64,000 nucleotides of DNA. Source: Pedococcus dokdonensis (GTDB lineage: Bacteria; Actinomycetota; Actinomycetes; Actinomycetales; Dermatophilaceae). This document shows positions 1 through 8,046 of this stretch, one piece after another. A program made the translations under genes and the position numbers. How positions within the stretch are numbered: the stretch's first letter is position 1; each line of letters starts with the position of its first letter. The stretch covers positions 3,844,001 through 3,908,000 of the forward strand of contig NZ_LT629711.1 in the NCBI RefSeq assembly GCF_900104525.1, in the 5' to 3' direction. The notes beneath the pieces are model-generated. The model ran no database searches and was not told the DNA's origin. It saw nothing but the letters and a program-made list of their open reading frames with translations.

Positions 1-160
1 GCTCAAGGGGTTCTGCATCGCCGTCGTCGTCATCTGGTTGCGGGTCGCGTGGCCACGGCTGCGCGAGGACCAGCTGCAGCGGCTGGCCTGGCTGGTCCTG
101 GTGCCGCTCGCGCTGGCCCAGCTGGCCCTGACCGGTGTCTGGGTGGTGGCGACCGCATGA
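1..160 (+). CDS. nuoH: NADH-quinone oxidoreductase subunit H, 3' end only
   Basis: This is the C-terminal part of the membrane subunit NuoH, which forms the joint between the peripheral arm and the proton-pumping arm of complex I and helps build the quinone pocket. The visible codons (in frame from base 2) end in a basic stretch with [14 protein letters not shown] followed by a last hydrophobic helix and the stop TGA at 158-160. The pattern of an Arg-rich loop with LRxDQ before the final helix is typical of NuoH. The stop overlaps the nuoI start in an ATGA, so the two are translationally coupled. The start lies outside the window. Confidence 0.9.
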   Translation, partial: LKGFCIAVVVIWLRVAWPRLREDQLQRLAWLVLVPLALAQLALTGVWVVATA

Positions 161-813
161 CGGACCACGGCGTGAGCGAGCCGGCGAAGAAGCCGGGCGG
201 TATCGGCATACCCGGCATCCTCAAGGGCCTGGCCACCACGGCTCGCACGATGGCGAAGCCGACCCACACGGCCGAGTACCCCGACGCGCCGCCGCACCTC
301 CCACCGCGCAGCCGTGGCGTCATCGCGCTGCTCGAGGAGAACTGCACGTCCTGCATGCTCTGCGCCCGCGAGTGCCCGGACTGGTGCATCTACATCGACT
401 CCCACAAGGAGACCATCCCCGCGACGACCCCGGGTGGGCGTGAGCGCCAGCGCAACGTGCTGGACCGGTTCGCGATCGACTTCAGCCTCTGCATGTACTG
501 CGGCATCTGCATCGAGGTCTGCCCCTTCGACGCGCTGCACTGGAGCCCGGAGTTCGAGTACTCCGAGCTCGACATCCGCGACCTGCTGCACGAGAAGGAG
601 CGGCTCGGCCAGTGGATGCCCACCGTGCCACCGCCCTCGGCGCTCGACGAGCGGTCCGCCGAGCCGGCCGAGATCGGCGCGACCACCCGACCGGGCCGGC
701 TCGTCCGCAGCACCCCGGCGCGGCCGGCGCCCACCCGTGCCACCCCGCCACCCGGTCCGGCGCCCGAGCCCACCCCGCCAACGGCTGCACCCGAGGGCCC
801 GGAGCCGGCATGA
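157..813 (+). CDS. nuoI: NADH-quinone oxidoreductase subunit I, 2x[4Fe-4S] protein
   Basis: NuoI carries the two [4Fe-4S] clusters (N6a and N6b) that pass electrons along the hydrophilic arm of complex I toward the quinone site. Both ferredoxin-type motifs are visible: [12 protein letters not shown] with Cys near 63, 66, 69 and 73, and [12 protein letters not shown] with Cys near 112, 115, 118 and 122. The 218-residue protein has an N-terminal lead of about 55 residues and a Pro-rich C-terminal tail of about 45 residues, longer than the core family, as often in actinobacteria. The ATG at 157 overlaps the nuoH stop, and the TGA overlaps the nuoJ ATG, so translation is coupled through the operon. 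Confidence 0.95.
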   Translation: MTDHGVSEPAKKPGGIGIPGILKGLATTARTMAKPTHTAEYPDAPPHLPPRSRGVIALLEENCTSCMLCARECPDWCIYIDSHKETIPATTPGGRERQRNVLDRFAIDFSLCMYCGICIEVCPFDALHWSPEFEYSELDIRDLLHEKERLGQWMPTVPPPSALDERSAEPAEIGATTRPGRLVRSTPARPAPTRATPPPGPAPEPTPPTAAPEGPEPA

Positions 814-1364
814 CCGCGCTCGACGTCGCCTTCGCCGCGGTCGGCCTCGTGACCGCGGCGAGCGGGCTGCTCGCCGTCACGACCCGCCACGTCGTGCACG
901 CCGCCCTCTGGCTCGTGGTCTGCCTGGGCGCGGTGGCCGGTTGCTACCTCGTGCTCGGGGCCGAGTTCGTCGCGCTGGTGCAGCTGCTCGTCTACGTGGG
1001 CGCCATCGTCGTGCTCGTGCTCTTCGCCCTCATGCTGACCCGGGCACCCATCGGCGCGAACCCCGACATCAGCACCGGGCGCCTGCACCGCGTCCTCGCG
1101 GGGCTGCTCGGGGCCGGTGTCACCGCCCTGCTCGCCGCCGCGCTGCTGCCCCTCGCGGGCCCGGCCGTGCCACGGCGCGACACGTCCACGACGGAGGTCG
1201 CGGAGCAGCTCTTCGGCACCTGGGTCTGGCCGTTCGAGGTGCTGTCGGTCCTGCTGCTCGTCGCCCTGGTCGCGGCGATGGCGGTGTCGCGTATGACCCG
1301 TCCGCCCGAAAGGGCCGAAGGGGCTGCGCCAGCCGCAGCGGCGGACGAGGGCGGGGCCGCATGA
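810..1364 (+). CDS. nuoJ: NADH-quinone oxidoreductase subunit J
   Basis: NuoJ is a small membrane subunit of the proton-pumping arm of complex I, packed near NuoK and NuoA. The 184-residue product has five strongly hydrophobic segments; the second and third contain the family's conserved AALWLVV and [24 protein letters not shown] blocks (the latter spans roughly residues 52-75 and carries the pi-bulge helix region). The C-terminal 25 residues are Ala/Glu-rich and hydrophilic. The ATG lies in an ATGA shared with the nuoI stop, and the gene ends in an ATGA shared with nuoK. The order nuoH-I-J-K is the standard one. Confidence 0.95.
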   Translation: MTALDVAFAAVGLVTAASGLLAVTTRHVVHAALWLVVCLGAVAGCYLVLGAEFVALVQLLVYVGAIVVLVLFALMLTRAPIGANPDISTGRLHRVLAGLLGAGVTALLAAALLPLAGPAVPRRDTSTTEVAEQLFGTWVWPFEVLSVLLLVALVAAMAVSRMTRPPERAEGAAPAAAADEGGAA

Positions 1365-1711
1365 TCCACCTCGCCGGCCCCTACCTGCTCGCCGCGGTGC
1401 TCGCCGGGCTGGGCACCTACGGCGTGCTGGCCCGTCGCAACGCCGTGCTCGTGCTGATCGGTGTCGAGCTCATCCTGAACGCGGCCAACCTGCTGCTCGT
1501 CTCGGTCGCCGCCAGCGCCGGCGACCGCTGGGCGGCTGGCAACGTCCTCACCCTCTTCGTCATCACCATCGCCGCGGCCGAGGTGGTCGTGGCCCTCGCC
1601 GTCGTGCTGGCCGTCTACCGCCTGCGCGGCGACGTCGACCTCAGCGAGCGCGCCGAGACCGGTGCACCCACGGAGGCGGAGCACGGGGTCGCGGGCGAGG
1701 TGCGGTCGTGA
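1361..1711 (+). CDS. nuoK: NADH-quinone oxidoreductase subunit K
   Basis: NuoK is a three-helix subunit homologous to MrpC antiporter subunits and carries glutamates needed for proton pumping. The 116-residue protein shows three membrane helices. The conserved Glu is in helix 2 within VLIGVELILNAANLLLV and a second Glu is in helix 3 within TIAAAEVVVALA. The tail after residue 92 is hydrophilic and about 15 residues longer than in E. coli. Start ATG overlaps the nuoJ stop and the gene ends in GTGA shared with nuoL. Confidence 0.96.
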   Translation: MIHLAGPYLLAAVLAGLGTYGVLARRNAVLVLIGVELILNAANLLLVSVAASAGDRWAAGNVLTLFVITIAAAEVVVALAVVLAVYRLRGDVDLSERAETGAPTEAEHGVAGEVRS

Positions 1712-3582
1712 CCGACACCGCCACCCGGCTCGTCGTCCTGGTCCCGGCCGTCGCCGCCCTGCTCGGCCTCCTGCTGGCCCGCCGGGCCGACGTCCGCGTC
1801 CCGCGAGCCGTGGCCATCACCACGTCAGCCGCCGGCATCGTCGTGGCGCTGCTCGAGGTGCTCGGCGTGCACGGGTCGTCCGGCGGCGGCACCCTGTCGA
1901 CCGTCCCTGCGCTGGCCGCCGGCGAGCTGCGGATCCCGTTGCAGCTGCAGGCCACCACGGCCACGGCGACCATCGCGCTGGTCGTCGCCGTCGTCGGCTG
2001 GGCGGTCCAGGTCTTCGCGGGCTGGTACCTGCGCGACGACGACCGCTACGGCGTCTTCGCCGCCACCGTGTCGCTGTTCACCGCCGGCATGCTGCTCACC
2101 GTCCAGTCCGCCGACCTCGTCCTGACCCTGGTCGGCTGGGAGGTGATGGGCTGGTGCTCCTACCTGCTCATCGGCCACTGGAGCCGCAAGGAGTCTGCCG
2201 GCCGCGCCGCGCTCAAGGCCTTCCTCGTCACCCGCCTCGCGGACGTCGGCTTCGTCCTCGGTGTGGTGATCCTGGCCGCCGGCGCCGGCTCCACGGCATA
2301 CCGACAGGTCCTGCAGAGCTGGGCGAGCACCGGCTGCGACGACGCCGGGGCCTGCGCGGCGCCCAACGGCGGCCTGCTCAACGCGGCCATGGTGCTGCTC
2401 GTCATCGGTGTCCTCGGCAAGTCGGGCATGGTGCCGTTCCACGACTGGCTGCCGGACGCGATGGAGGGCCCGACCCCGGCGTCCGCGCTCATCCACGCCG
2501 CGACCATGGTCGCGGCCGGCACCTTCGTGCTCGCCCAGCTGTTCGACGTGCTCGCGGCCGCCGACGGCGCGCGCTGGCTGCTTGCCGTGAGCACCGCCGT
2601 GACCATGGTGTATGCCGCGGTGCTGGCCTTCGGGCAGAGCGACCTGAAGCGACTGCTCGCCTACTCGACGCTGAGCCAGGTCGCCTTGATGCTCTCGGCC
2701 CTCGCGGTCGCCCCGGCCGACGAGGGACCGGGGGCAGGGGTGCTGCACCTCTACTCGCACGCCTTCTTCAAGGCGTTGCTGTTCCTCGCGATCGGCTGGC
2801 TCAGCGTGACCGTCGGCGGCACCGCCGCAGCGACGATGCGCGGCGGCCTGCGGGGTCATCTGTTCATCCGGCCAGCCATGTTCGTGGGTCTGCTGTCCCT
2901 CGCGGGGGTGCCCCCGCTGGTCGGGTTCGTCTCCAAGGAGCACGTCCTCGCGGCGGCTGAGGCCGGCACGGGGGACGGTGCGGCGCGGGCCTGGCTGGTG
3001 CTCCTCGCCGGGCTGCTGACCGTGGTGCTGACCGCGGCCTACTGCATGCGCGCCTGGCTCGTCCTCGACGACTTGAGTGCGGCCGAGATCCAGCGCCACG
3101 ACACGGATTCCGCGTCCCTCGGGGTGCGTACCGTCGTCATGGTCCTGGCCTTCCTCACCGTCGTCGGGGGGCTCGTCGTGTTCACGCCGTTGCTCGACGT
3201 CGGCGGTCGCATCGGCTGGCTGGTCGCGGTGCTCAGCATCCTGCTCATCGTCGGCGCCGGTCTGGCCGTGCGCTCGGTCGCGCAGGGCGAGGACGCGGCT
3301 GCTCGCGTCGTCGGCCAGCGGATGCCCGCCTTCGACGCCGGGCTCGGGGTCGACCGGCTCTACGTGTCGCTGGTGGCGCAGCCGGTGCTCGCGCTCGCCC
3401 GACTCGTGGTCTTCCTCGACCGGGAGGTCGTCGACGCCTACGTCCGCGGCGCGGCCACCGCGGCCCGCCTCGGCGGGACAGGTGGACAGCGGGTGCACCG
3501 GTCCGAGGTGGCTGCCTCCGGGCTGGCCTGGGTGGTGGCCGGCGTCGTCGCCGTCGCGCTGGCAGGGGTCGCGCTGTGGTGA
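1708..3582 (+). CDS. nuoL: NADH-quinone oxidoreductase subunit L
   Basis: NuoL is the largest antiporter-like subunit, at the distal end of complex I, with the long lateral helix that runs along the membrane arm. The 624-residue polytopic protein shows the conserved LTLVGWEVMGWCSYLLIGHW block (residues about 137-156) with the key Glu, the FHDWLPDAMEGPTPASALIHAATMV region near 247, and lysines in discontinuous helices (SDLKRLLAYSTLSQ; HAFFKALLFL). The C-terminal part is hydrophobic with a final helix. GTG start overlaps the nuoK stop. One CGGCATAC copy (2295) is read as Ala-Tyr and one (2610) as Tyr-Ala with the rare TAT codon. Confidence 0.96.
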   Translation: MTDTATRLVVLVPAVAALLGLLLARRADVRVPRAVAITTSAAGIVVALLEVLGVHGSSGGGTLSTVPALAAGELRIPLQLQATTATATIALVVAVVGWAVQVFAGWYLRDDDRYGVFAATVSLFTAGMLLTVQSADLVLTLVGWEVMGWCSYLLIGHWSRKESAGRAALKAFLVTRLADVGFVLGVVILAAGAGSTAYRQVLQSWASTGCDDAGACAAPNGGLLNAAMVLLVIGVLGKSGMVPFHDWLPDAMEGPTPASALIHAATMVAAGTFVLAQLFDVLAAADGARWLLAVSTAVTMVYAAVLAFGQSDLKRLLAYSTLSQVALMLSALAVAPADEGPGAGVLHLYSHAFFKALLFLAIGWLSVTVGGTAAATMRGGLRGHLFIRPAMFVGLLSLAGVPPLVGFVSKEHVLAAAEAGTGDGAARAWLVLLAGLLTVVLTAAYCMRAWLVLDDLSAAEIQRHDTDSASLGVRTVVMVLAFLTVVGGLVVFTPLLDVGGRIGWLVAVLSILLIVGAGLAVRSVAQGEDAAARVVGQRMPAFDAGLGVDRLYVSLVAQPVLALARLVVFLDREVVDAYVRGAATAARLGGTGGQRVHRSEVAASGLAWVVAGVVAVALAGVALW

Positions 3583-3610
3583 CCCGACAGACGGTGGTGA
3601 GGAGACAGCC

Positions 3611-5086
3611 ATGGTGATCCTGGCCAGCCTCGTCATCCCAGCGGCCGTCGCCGTCTGGCTGCTCACCGGTGGCCGCGGGGTCTCGCACCGCGCGGCCAAC
3701 TTCCTCGCCACGGCCGCGAGCGTGCTGACGCTCGCCGGCGTGCTCTTCGCCGTGATCACCCGCCCGACCGTCGACCGCGCCTGGGTGCCGTCGCTCGGGC
3801 TGCGCTGGCAGCTCTCCGTCGACGGCATCAGCGCCCCCCTCCTCCTGCTCACCGCGGTCCTCGGCGTCGCCGTGGTCCTGCACACCCTCGACCGGCCACC
3901 GAAGGGCGGCACCACGGCCGCCTTCCACGCCTGCCTGCTGCTCGTCGAGTTCGGGGCGCTGGCCACCTTCTACGCGCGCGACGCCGTGCTGTTCTTCGTC
4001 GCCTTCGAGGTCGTGCTCGTCCCGATGTGGGTGCTGATCACGCGGTTCGGTGACGCCCACGACGCGCCGGCCAGGGCCGATGCCGGTGGCCGCTTCGTCC
4101 TCTACACCGTGTTCGGCTCGACGCTCATGCTCGTCGGCATCCTCGCCCTCGTCGCCCAGGCGGGCACCTCCGACCTCGACGTGCTCGCCCAGGGTGGCGG
4201 GCACGGCATACCGGTGGGCACGCAGACCCTGGTCGCGGCCCTGCTGGTGGCCGGGCTGGCGGTCAAGGTGCCGGTCTTCCCGGTGCACACCTGGCTGCCG
4301 CCTGCGCACACCACCGCGCCCACGGCCGGCTCGGTCCTCCTCGCCGCCGTGCTGCTCAAGATGGGCACCTACGGCCTCGTGCGCCTGCCGCTCGCCTCGG
4401 TCCCGGACGGCTTCGCGAAGGTCGCGCCGGTCCTCGCGGTGCTCGGCGCCGTCGGCATCCTCTGGGGAGGCCTCGCCTGCCTGGTGGAGCGCGACCTCAA
4501 GCGGCTGGTCGCCTACTCCTCGGTGGCCCACATGGGGTTCGTCGTCCTCGGCCTCGCCAGCGGCACGCGCACCGGGTTGCAGGCCGCGCTCTTCGCGAAC
4601 GTCGCCCACGGCGTCATCTCGGCCCTGCTCTTCGTCGTGGTCGGCGGACTCAAGGAACGCTGGGGGAGTGCCGACCTCGACACGGCGCGGGCCGCACTGC
4701 GTGAGGTCACGCCCCGGCTCGGGTTCGCGCTCGTCGTCGGTCTGGCCGCCTCGCTCGGGCTGCCCGGGCTGGCGGGCTTCTGGGGCGAGTTCCTCAGCGT
4801 GTATGCCGCGTGGTCACCCGCCGCCGACCGTCCCGAAGGCCTGTTCCGGGCGCTGGCCGTGGTCGGCGCAGTGGGCACCGTGCTCGCTGCGGCCTACGCG
4901 CTGCGGGTCGCGCGGACCGTCTGGGCCGGGGACCGCACCGAACCGCGGATCGCGGACAGCAGCGACAGCGAGTGGGACGTCATCGCGGTGCTCGTCGTGG
5001 CGGTGCTGCTGCTGGGCATCGCCCCCGGGCCGTTGCTGGCGCTCACCGACGACACCGTCACGACCATCGTCGGGGCCGCGCCGTGA
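3611..5086 (+). CDS. nuoM: NADH-quinone oxidoreductase subunit M
   Basis: NuoM is a proton-translocating antiporter-like subunit of complex I. The 491-residue protein shows FFVAFEVVLVPMWVLI with the conserved Glu of helix 5, KVPVFPVHTWLPPAHTTAPTAGSVLLA, and VERDLKRLVAYSSVAHMGFV with the central Lys, all hallmarks of NuoM. The ATG at 3611 follows a GGAG-containing ribosome binding site; the 28-base gap after nuoL is the largest inside the operon segment. It ends in GTGA shared with nuoN. CGGCATAC copies at 4205 (Gly-Ile using ATA) and 4801 (Tyr-Ala using TAT) lie inside. Confidence 0.96.
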   Translation: MVILASLVIPAAVAVWLLTGGRGVSHRAANFLATAASVLTLAGVLFAVITRPTVDRAWVPSLGLRWQLSVDGISAPLLLLTAVLGVAVVLHTLDRPPKGGTTAAFHACLLLVEFGALATFYARDAVLFFVAFEVVLVPMWVLITRFGDAHDAPARADAGGRFVLYTVFGSTLMLVGILALVAQAGTSDLDVLAQGGGHGIPVGTQTLVAALLVAGLAVKVPVFPVHTWLPPAHTTAPTAGSVLLAAVLLKMGTYGLVRLPLASVPDGFAKVAPVLAVLGAVGILWGGLACLVERDLKRLVAYSSVAHMGFVVLGLASGTRTGLQAALFANVAHGVISALLFVVVGGLKERWGSADLDTARAALREVTPRLGFALVVGLAASLGLPGLAGFWGEFLSVYAAWSPAADRPEGLFRALAVVGAVGTVLAAAYALRVARTVWAGDRTEPRIADSSDSEWDVIAVLVVAVLLLGIAPGPLLALTDDTVTTIVGAAP

Positions 5087-6588
5087 GCGCTCCGACCGCC
5101 AGCACGCTGGTGACCTTCGACTGGCTGGTCCTGGCTCCGGTCGCCGTCCCCGCACTCGGGGCCGTCCTCGTCCTGGTCGTCGACGCCCTCGCGCCGAGAC
5201 TGGTCCGGCTGCACGCCGCGGTCGGGCTGCTCGCGCTCACCGCGGCGATCGCCCTCGCCGTGCCCGGGGCGCTCCGGTCGGCCGACGACCCGCTCCGGTC
5301 CCTCTGCCTGCCCGCACCCGACGGCGCCTGCCTCTACGAGGCCGGCCCGCTGGCCAGTGCGCTCCAGCTCGGCGCGCTCGGCTCGGCGCTGGTGGTGCTC
5401 CTGCTCAGCTGGCCGGGCGCCGACCCGCGCGAGCCGCTGCGTGGCGGGCCGGCGGTCGTCGTGTCGCTCGTCCTGGCCGCCACGGCGGGGGCGGCGGGCG
5501 TCGCCGCCGCCCACGACCTGGGGTCGTGGCTGGTGTGCCTCGAGCTCGCCACGCTTCCCGCCATCGGCCTCGTCGCGCTGCGCGGCGACAGCCCGGCCGG
5601 CCGCGGTGCGCTCGCCCTGCTCACCACGTCGCTGGTGTCCTTCGCGATGGTGGTGCTCGGGGCCGCGCTCTGGCTGGTGTCGACCGGTGAGGCGGTCTTC
5701 GCCCCCGGCGGGGTGCAGGACGCCCTCGCCGACCCGCAACGCCGCGTGGTGCTGCTCCTCGCCGCACTGCTGCTGCTGGCCGGACTGGGGTTCAAGCTCA
5801 GCCTGGTGCCGTTCCATGCCTGGACGCCGCAGGCCTACGCCGGGGCCACCGAGCCGGTCGCCGCCTTCCTCGCCGCGACCTCCAAGGTTGCGGCGCTCGC
5901 CGCGCTGCTCGTCGTCGTGCGGCCGCTGGTGGGTGCCGGCGCCCCGGTGCTGGTCGCCATCGGCATCCTGGCTGCCGTCTCCATGACCCTTGGCAACGTC
6001 CTCGCCCTGGTGCAGGACGATCCGGTCCGGCTGCTGGCCTGGTCCACGGTGGCGCAGGCCGGCTGGGTCATCCTGCCGTTGTCGGCGCTCGACGATGGCG
6101 CGGCGGCGGCCTCGGGTGGCTACCTGCTCGCCTACGTCATCGCGACGCTCGTCGCCTTCACCGTCGTGCACGTCGTCACCGCCACGCCACGGCGCCGAGG
6201 AGTCGTCGACCAGGGCCGGACGCTCGCGGCCCACACCGGGCTGCTGCGCGCCCACCCCCTGCTCGGAGGGGCCCTGGGACTGGCCCTGCTCTCGCTCGCC
6301 GGGCTCCCGCCCGGCGTCATCGGGCTGGTGGCCAAGGTCGTGGCCCTGCGCCCGGTCGTCGGTGAGGGGCAGTGGCTGCTCGCCGTCGTCGCGGTGCTGA
6401 ACGCGGTGCTCGGGGTGGCGGTCTACCTGCGCTGGTTCGCCGTGCTGCTGCGCGACCCCGACGAGGGGCCGGCGCGGGCCGTGATCCGCCGCATTCCGCG
6501 CTCTGCGCTCGCGGCACTCGTGCTCGGCGGCACCGCGCTCGTGGCCACCAGCGTCATGCCGCAGCTGCTGCTCGGCCTGCTCGGCTGA
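5083..6588 (+). CDS. nuoN: NADH-quinone oxidoreductase subunit N
   Basis: NuoN is the third antiporter-like subunit of complex I and the last gene of this operon. The 501-residue product has about 14 hydrophobic segments, with CLELATLPAIGLVAL (conserved Glu), FKLSLVPFHAWTPQAYAGATEPVAAFLAATSKVAA and DDPVRLLAWSTVAQAGWV, the NuoN versions of the antiporter motifs. In the last motif the position after the Asp pair is Pro-Val-Arg where NuoL and NuoM have Leu-Lys-Arg, as usual for this subunit. GTG start overlaps the nuoM stop by four bases. No hairpin was evident in the 72 bases before htpX. Confidence 0.95.
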   Translation: MSAPTASTLVTFDWLVLAPVAVPALGAVLVLVVDALAPRLVRLHAAVGLLALTAAIALAVPGALRSADDPLRSLCLPAPDGACLYEAGPLASALQLGALGSALVVLLLSWPGADPREPLRGGPAVVVSLVLAATAGAAGVAAAHDLGSWLVCLELATLPAIGLVALRGDSPAGRGALALLTTSLVSFAMVVLGAALWLVSTGEAVFAPGGVQDALADPQRRVVLLLAALLLLAGLGFKLSLVPFHAWTPQAYAGATEPVAAFLAATSKVAALAALLVVVRPLVGAGAPVLVAIGILAAVSMTLGNVLALVQDDPVRLLAWSTVAQAGWVILPLSALDDGAAAASGGYLLAYVIATLVAFTVVHVVTATPRRRGVVDQGRTLAAHTGLLRAHPLLGGALGLALLSLAGLPPGVIGLVAKVVALRPVVGEGQWLLAVVAVLNAVLGVAVYLRWFAVLLRDPDEGPARAVIRRIPRSALAALVLGGTALVATSVMPQLLLGLLG

Positions 6589-6660
6589 CCCCGGGCGCTG
6601 AGGCGCACGTCACGGTCTGCCACAGGGAACGCACGCACGGAAGGGAGCGTTGAGCCAGAC

Positions 6661-7548
6661 ATGCACAACCACTTCAACGGGCTCAAGACGGCTGCGCTCT
6701 TCGGGGCCATCTTCGCCCTCCTGCTCGCCATCGGCGGCGTCATCTCGGCCTCGACGGGCAGCTCGGCGTTCATCTGGCTGTTCGCCCTGCTCGGCGTCGG
6801 CATGACGGCCTACGGCTACTGGAACTCCGACAAGCTCGCGATCAAGGCGATGCACGCCTACCCCGTCAGCGAGGCGCAGGCCCCGGCGATGTACCGGATC
6901 GTCCGCGAGCTCTCGACCGCCGCGGGCAAGCCGATGCCCAAGCTCTACGTCAGCCCCACCGCCGCCCCCAACGCCTTCGCGACCGGGCGCAACCCCGAGA
7001 ACGCCGCCGTCTGCTGCACCGAGGGCATCCTCGGCCTGCTCGACGAGCGCGAGCTGCGCGGGGTGCTCGGCCACGAGCTGATGCACGTCTACAACCGCGA
7101 CATCCTCACCGGCTCGGTGGCCGCCGCCGTGGCCGGCCTGATCACCTCGGTGGCCCAGATGCTGATGTTCGCCGGCATGTTCGGTGGCGGTGGCAACGAC
7201 GAGGACCGCCCCAACCCGCTGGCCATGCTCGCCATGGCCCTGCTCGCGCCGTTCGCGGCGATGATGATCCAGATGGCGATCAGCCGCACCCGCGAGTACG
7301 ACGCGGACGAGGACGGTGCCAAGCTCACCGGCGACCCGCTGGCCCTGGCGTCGGCCCTGCGCAAGCTCGAGACCGGGGTGGCCCGCGCGCCGCTGCAGCC
7401 GACCCCGGCGATCCAGAACTCCAGCCACATGATGATCGCCAACCCGTTCCGGCCCCAGGACGTGTCGCGCTTCTTCTCCACCCACCCGCCGATGACCGAG
7501 CGGATCGCGCGGCTCGAGGCCCAGGCCTATGGGTTCAGACAGCGCTGA
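6661..7548 (+). CDS. htpX: HtpX-type membrane zinc metalloprotease (M48)
   Basis: HtpX is a membrane-integrated metalloprotease that cuts misfolded membrane proteins. The 295-residue product has two N-terminal membrane segments (about residues 9-27 and 33-50), the catalytic motif GHELMHVYNRD (HExxH near residues 139-143) and a further zinc-ligand Glu in SRTREYDADEDGAKLTG. Two weaker hydrophobic segments follow the catalytic motif. The length matches the family. The start is preceded by GGGAG. It is followed by a strong hairpin, so it appears to be a single-gene unit. Confidence 0.94.
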   Translation: MHNHFNGLKTAALFGAIFALLLAIGGVISASTGSSAFIWLFALLGVGMTAYGYWNSDKLAIKAMHAYPVSEAQAPAMYRIVRELSTAAGKPMPKLYVSPTAAPNAFATGRNPENAAVCCTEGILGLLDERELRGVLGHELMHVYNRDILTGSVAAAVAGLITSVAQMLMFAGMFGGGGNDEDRPNPLAMLAMALLAPFAAMMIQMAISRTREYDADEDGAKLTGDPLALASALRKLETGVARAPLQPTPAIQNSSHMMIANPFRPQDVSRFFSTHPPMTERIARLEAQAYGFRQR

Positions 7549-7556
7549 GTCCCCCC

Positions 7557-7594
7557 GTCGGTTCATCCCCGAGGGGGACGGGGAATGAACCGAC
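7557..7594 (+). terminator. Hairpin after htpX, likely terminator
   Basis: Inverted repeat GTCGGTTCATCCCC / GGGGAATGAACCGAC with one bulged base and a nine-base loop begins nine bases past the htpX stop. There is no clear T run, common for terminators in such GC-rich genomes. Confidence 0.6.
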
Positions 7595-7641
7595 GTGGGA
7601 TCTGCGTTATGGTTGTCGCAGTTGCAGTTCCTCGTGTGAGT

Positions 7642-7663
7642 GGGCCCGCCAGAGTGCGGGCCC
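7642..7663 (+). promoter_or_regulatory. Hairpin in the leader upstream of the cold-shock gene
   Basis: A perfect 8-bp stem GGGCCCGC / GCGGGCCC with a six-base loop is followed directly by TTTCC, about 90 bases upstream of the cold-shock ATG. A weak -10-like TATGGT lies at 7608-7613, so the hairpin would sit inside a transcript leader of roughly 135 bases. It may be an attenuator or part of a temperature-responsive leader as in other csp mRNAs, or simply a terminator of upstream transcription. The function is inferred only from position. Confidence 0.4.
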
Positions 7664-7754
7664 TTTCCGTTAGCGGTGTATTCCGTGTCGTGTGATTTCG
7701 CAGCTGGTGGTCGCATCCGCGGCCGCATCGGCCAACCAGGAAAAGAGTTATCCC

Positions 7755-7958
7755 ATGGCACAGGGAACAGTGAAGTGGTTCAACGCTGAGAAGGGCTTCG
7801 GCTTCATCGAGCAGGACGGCGGCGGCCCCGACGTCTTCGTGCACTACAGCGCGATCGAGACCAGCGGCTACCGCTCCCTCGACGAGGCGCAGCGCGTCGA
7901 GTTCGACATCACGCAGGGCCCCAAGGGCCCGCAGGCGGAGAAGGTCCGGGCCGTCTGA
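7755..7958 (+). CDS. Cold-shock protein (CspA family)
   Basis: A 67-residue single cold-shock domain protein that binds single-stranded RNA/DNA and melts mRNA secondary structure. The RNP1 motif KGFGFI and RNP2 motif VFVHY are both intact, after the usual GTVKWFN opening. The ATG at 7755 is chosen because [10 protein letters not shown] is the standard family start; a further in-frame ATG-like start 63 bases upstream would add a non-conserved lead. The gene stands alone between a long leader with a hairpin and a strong terminator. Confidence 0.95.
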   Translation: MAQGTVKWFNAEKGFGFIEQDGGGPDVFVHYSAIETSGYRSLDEAQRVEFDITQGPKGPQAEKVRAV

Positions 7959-7984
7959 CCCGCACCACCCCCTGAATGACTGAC

Positions 7985-8014
7985 GAAGCCCCCGGCCACC
8001 CGGCCGGGGGCTTC
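7985..8014 (+). terminator. Rho-independent-type terminator after the cold-shock gene
   Basis: Perfect 13-bp stem GAAGCCCCCGGCC / GGCCGGGGGCTTC with a four-base loop ACCC, 26 bases past the stop codon and 32 bases before pepN. Confidence 0.85.
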
Positions 8015-8046
8015 GCTGTGCATGGCGGGCTGGTTGAATCGGGACC

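Noticed and set aside
1825..3966. Long open frames antisense to nuoL and nuoM, and similar ones opposite most genes
   Set aside because: Their composition (His/Arg/Gly/Asp-rich, no family motifs) is what a GC-rich real gene gives on the other strand.
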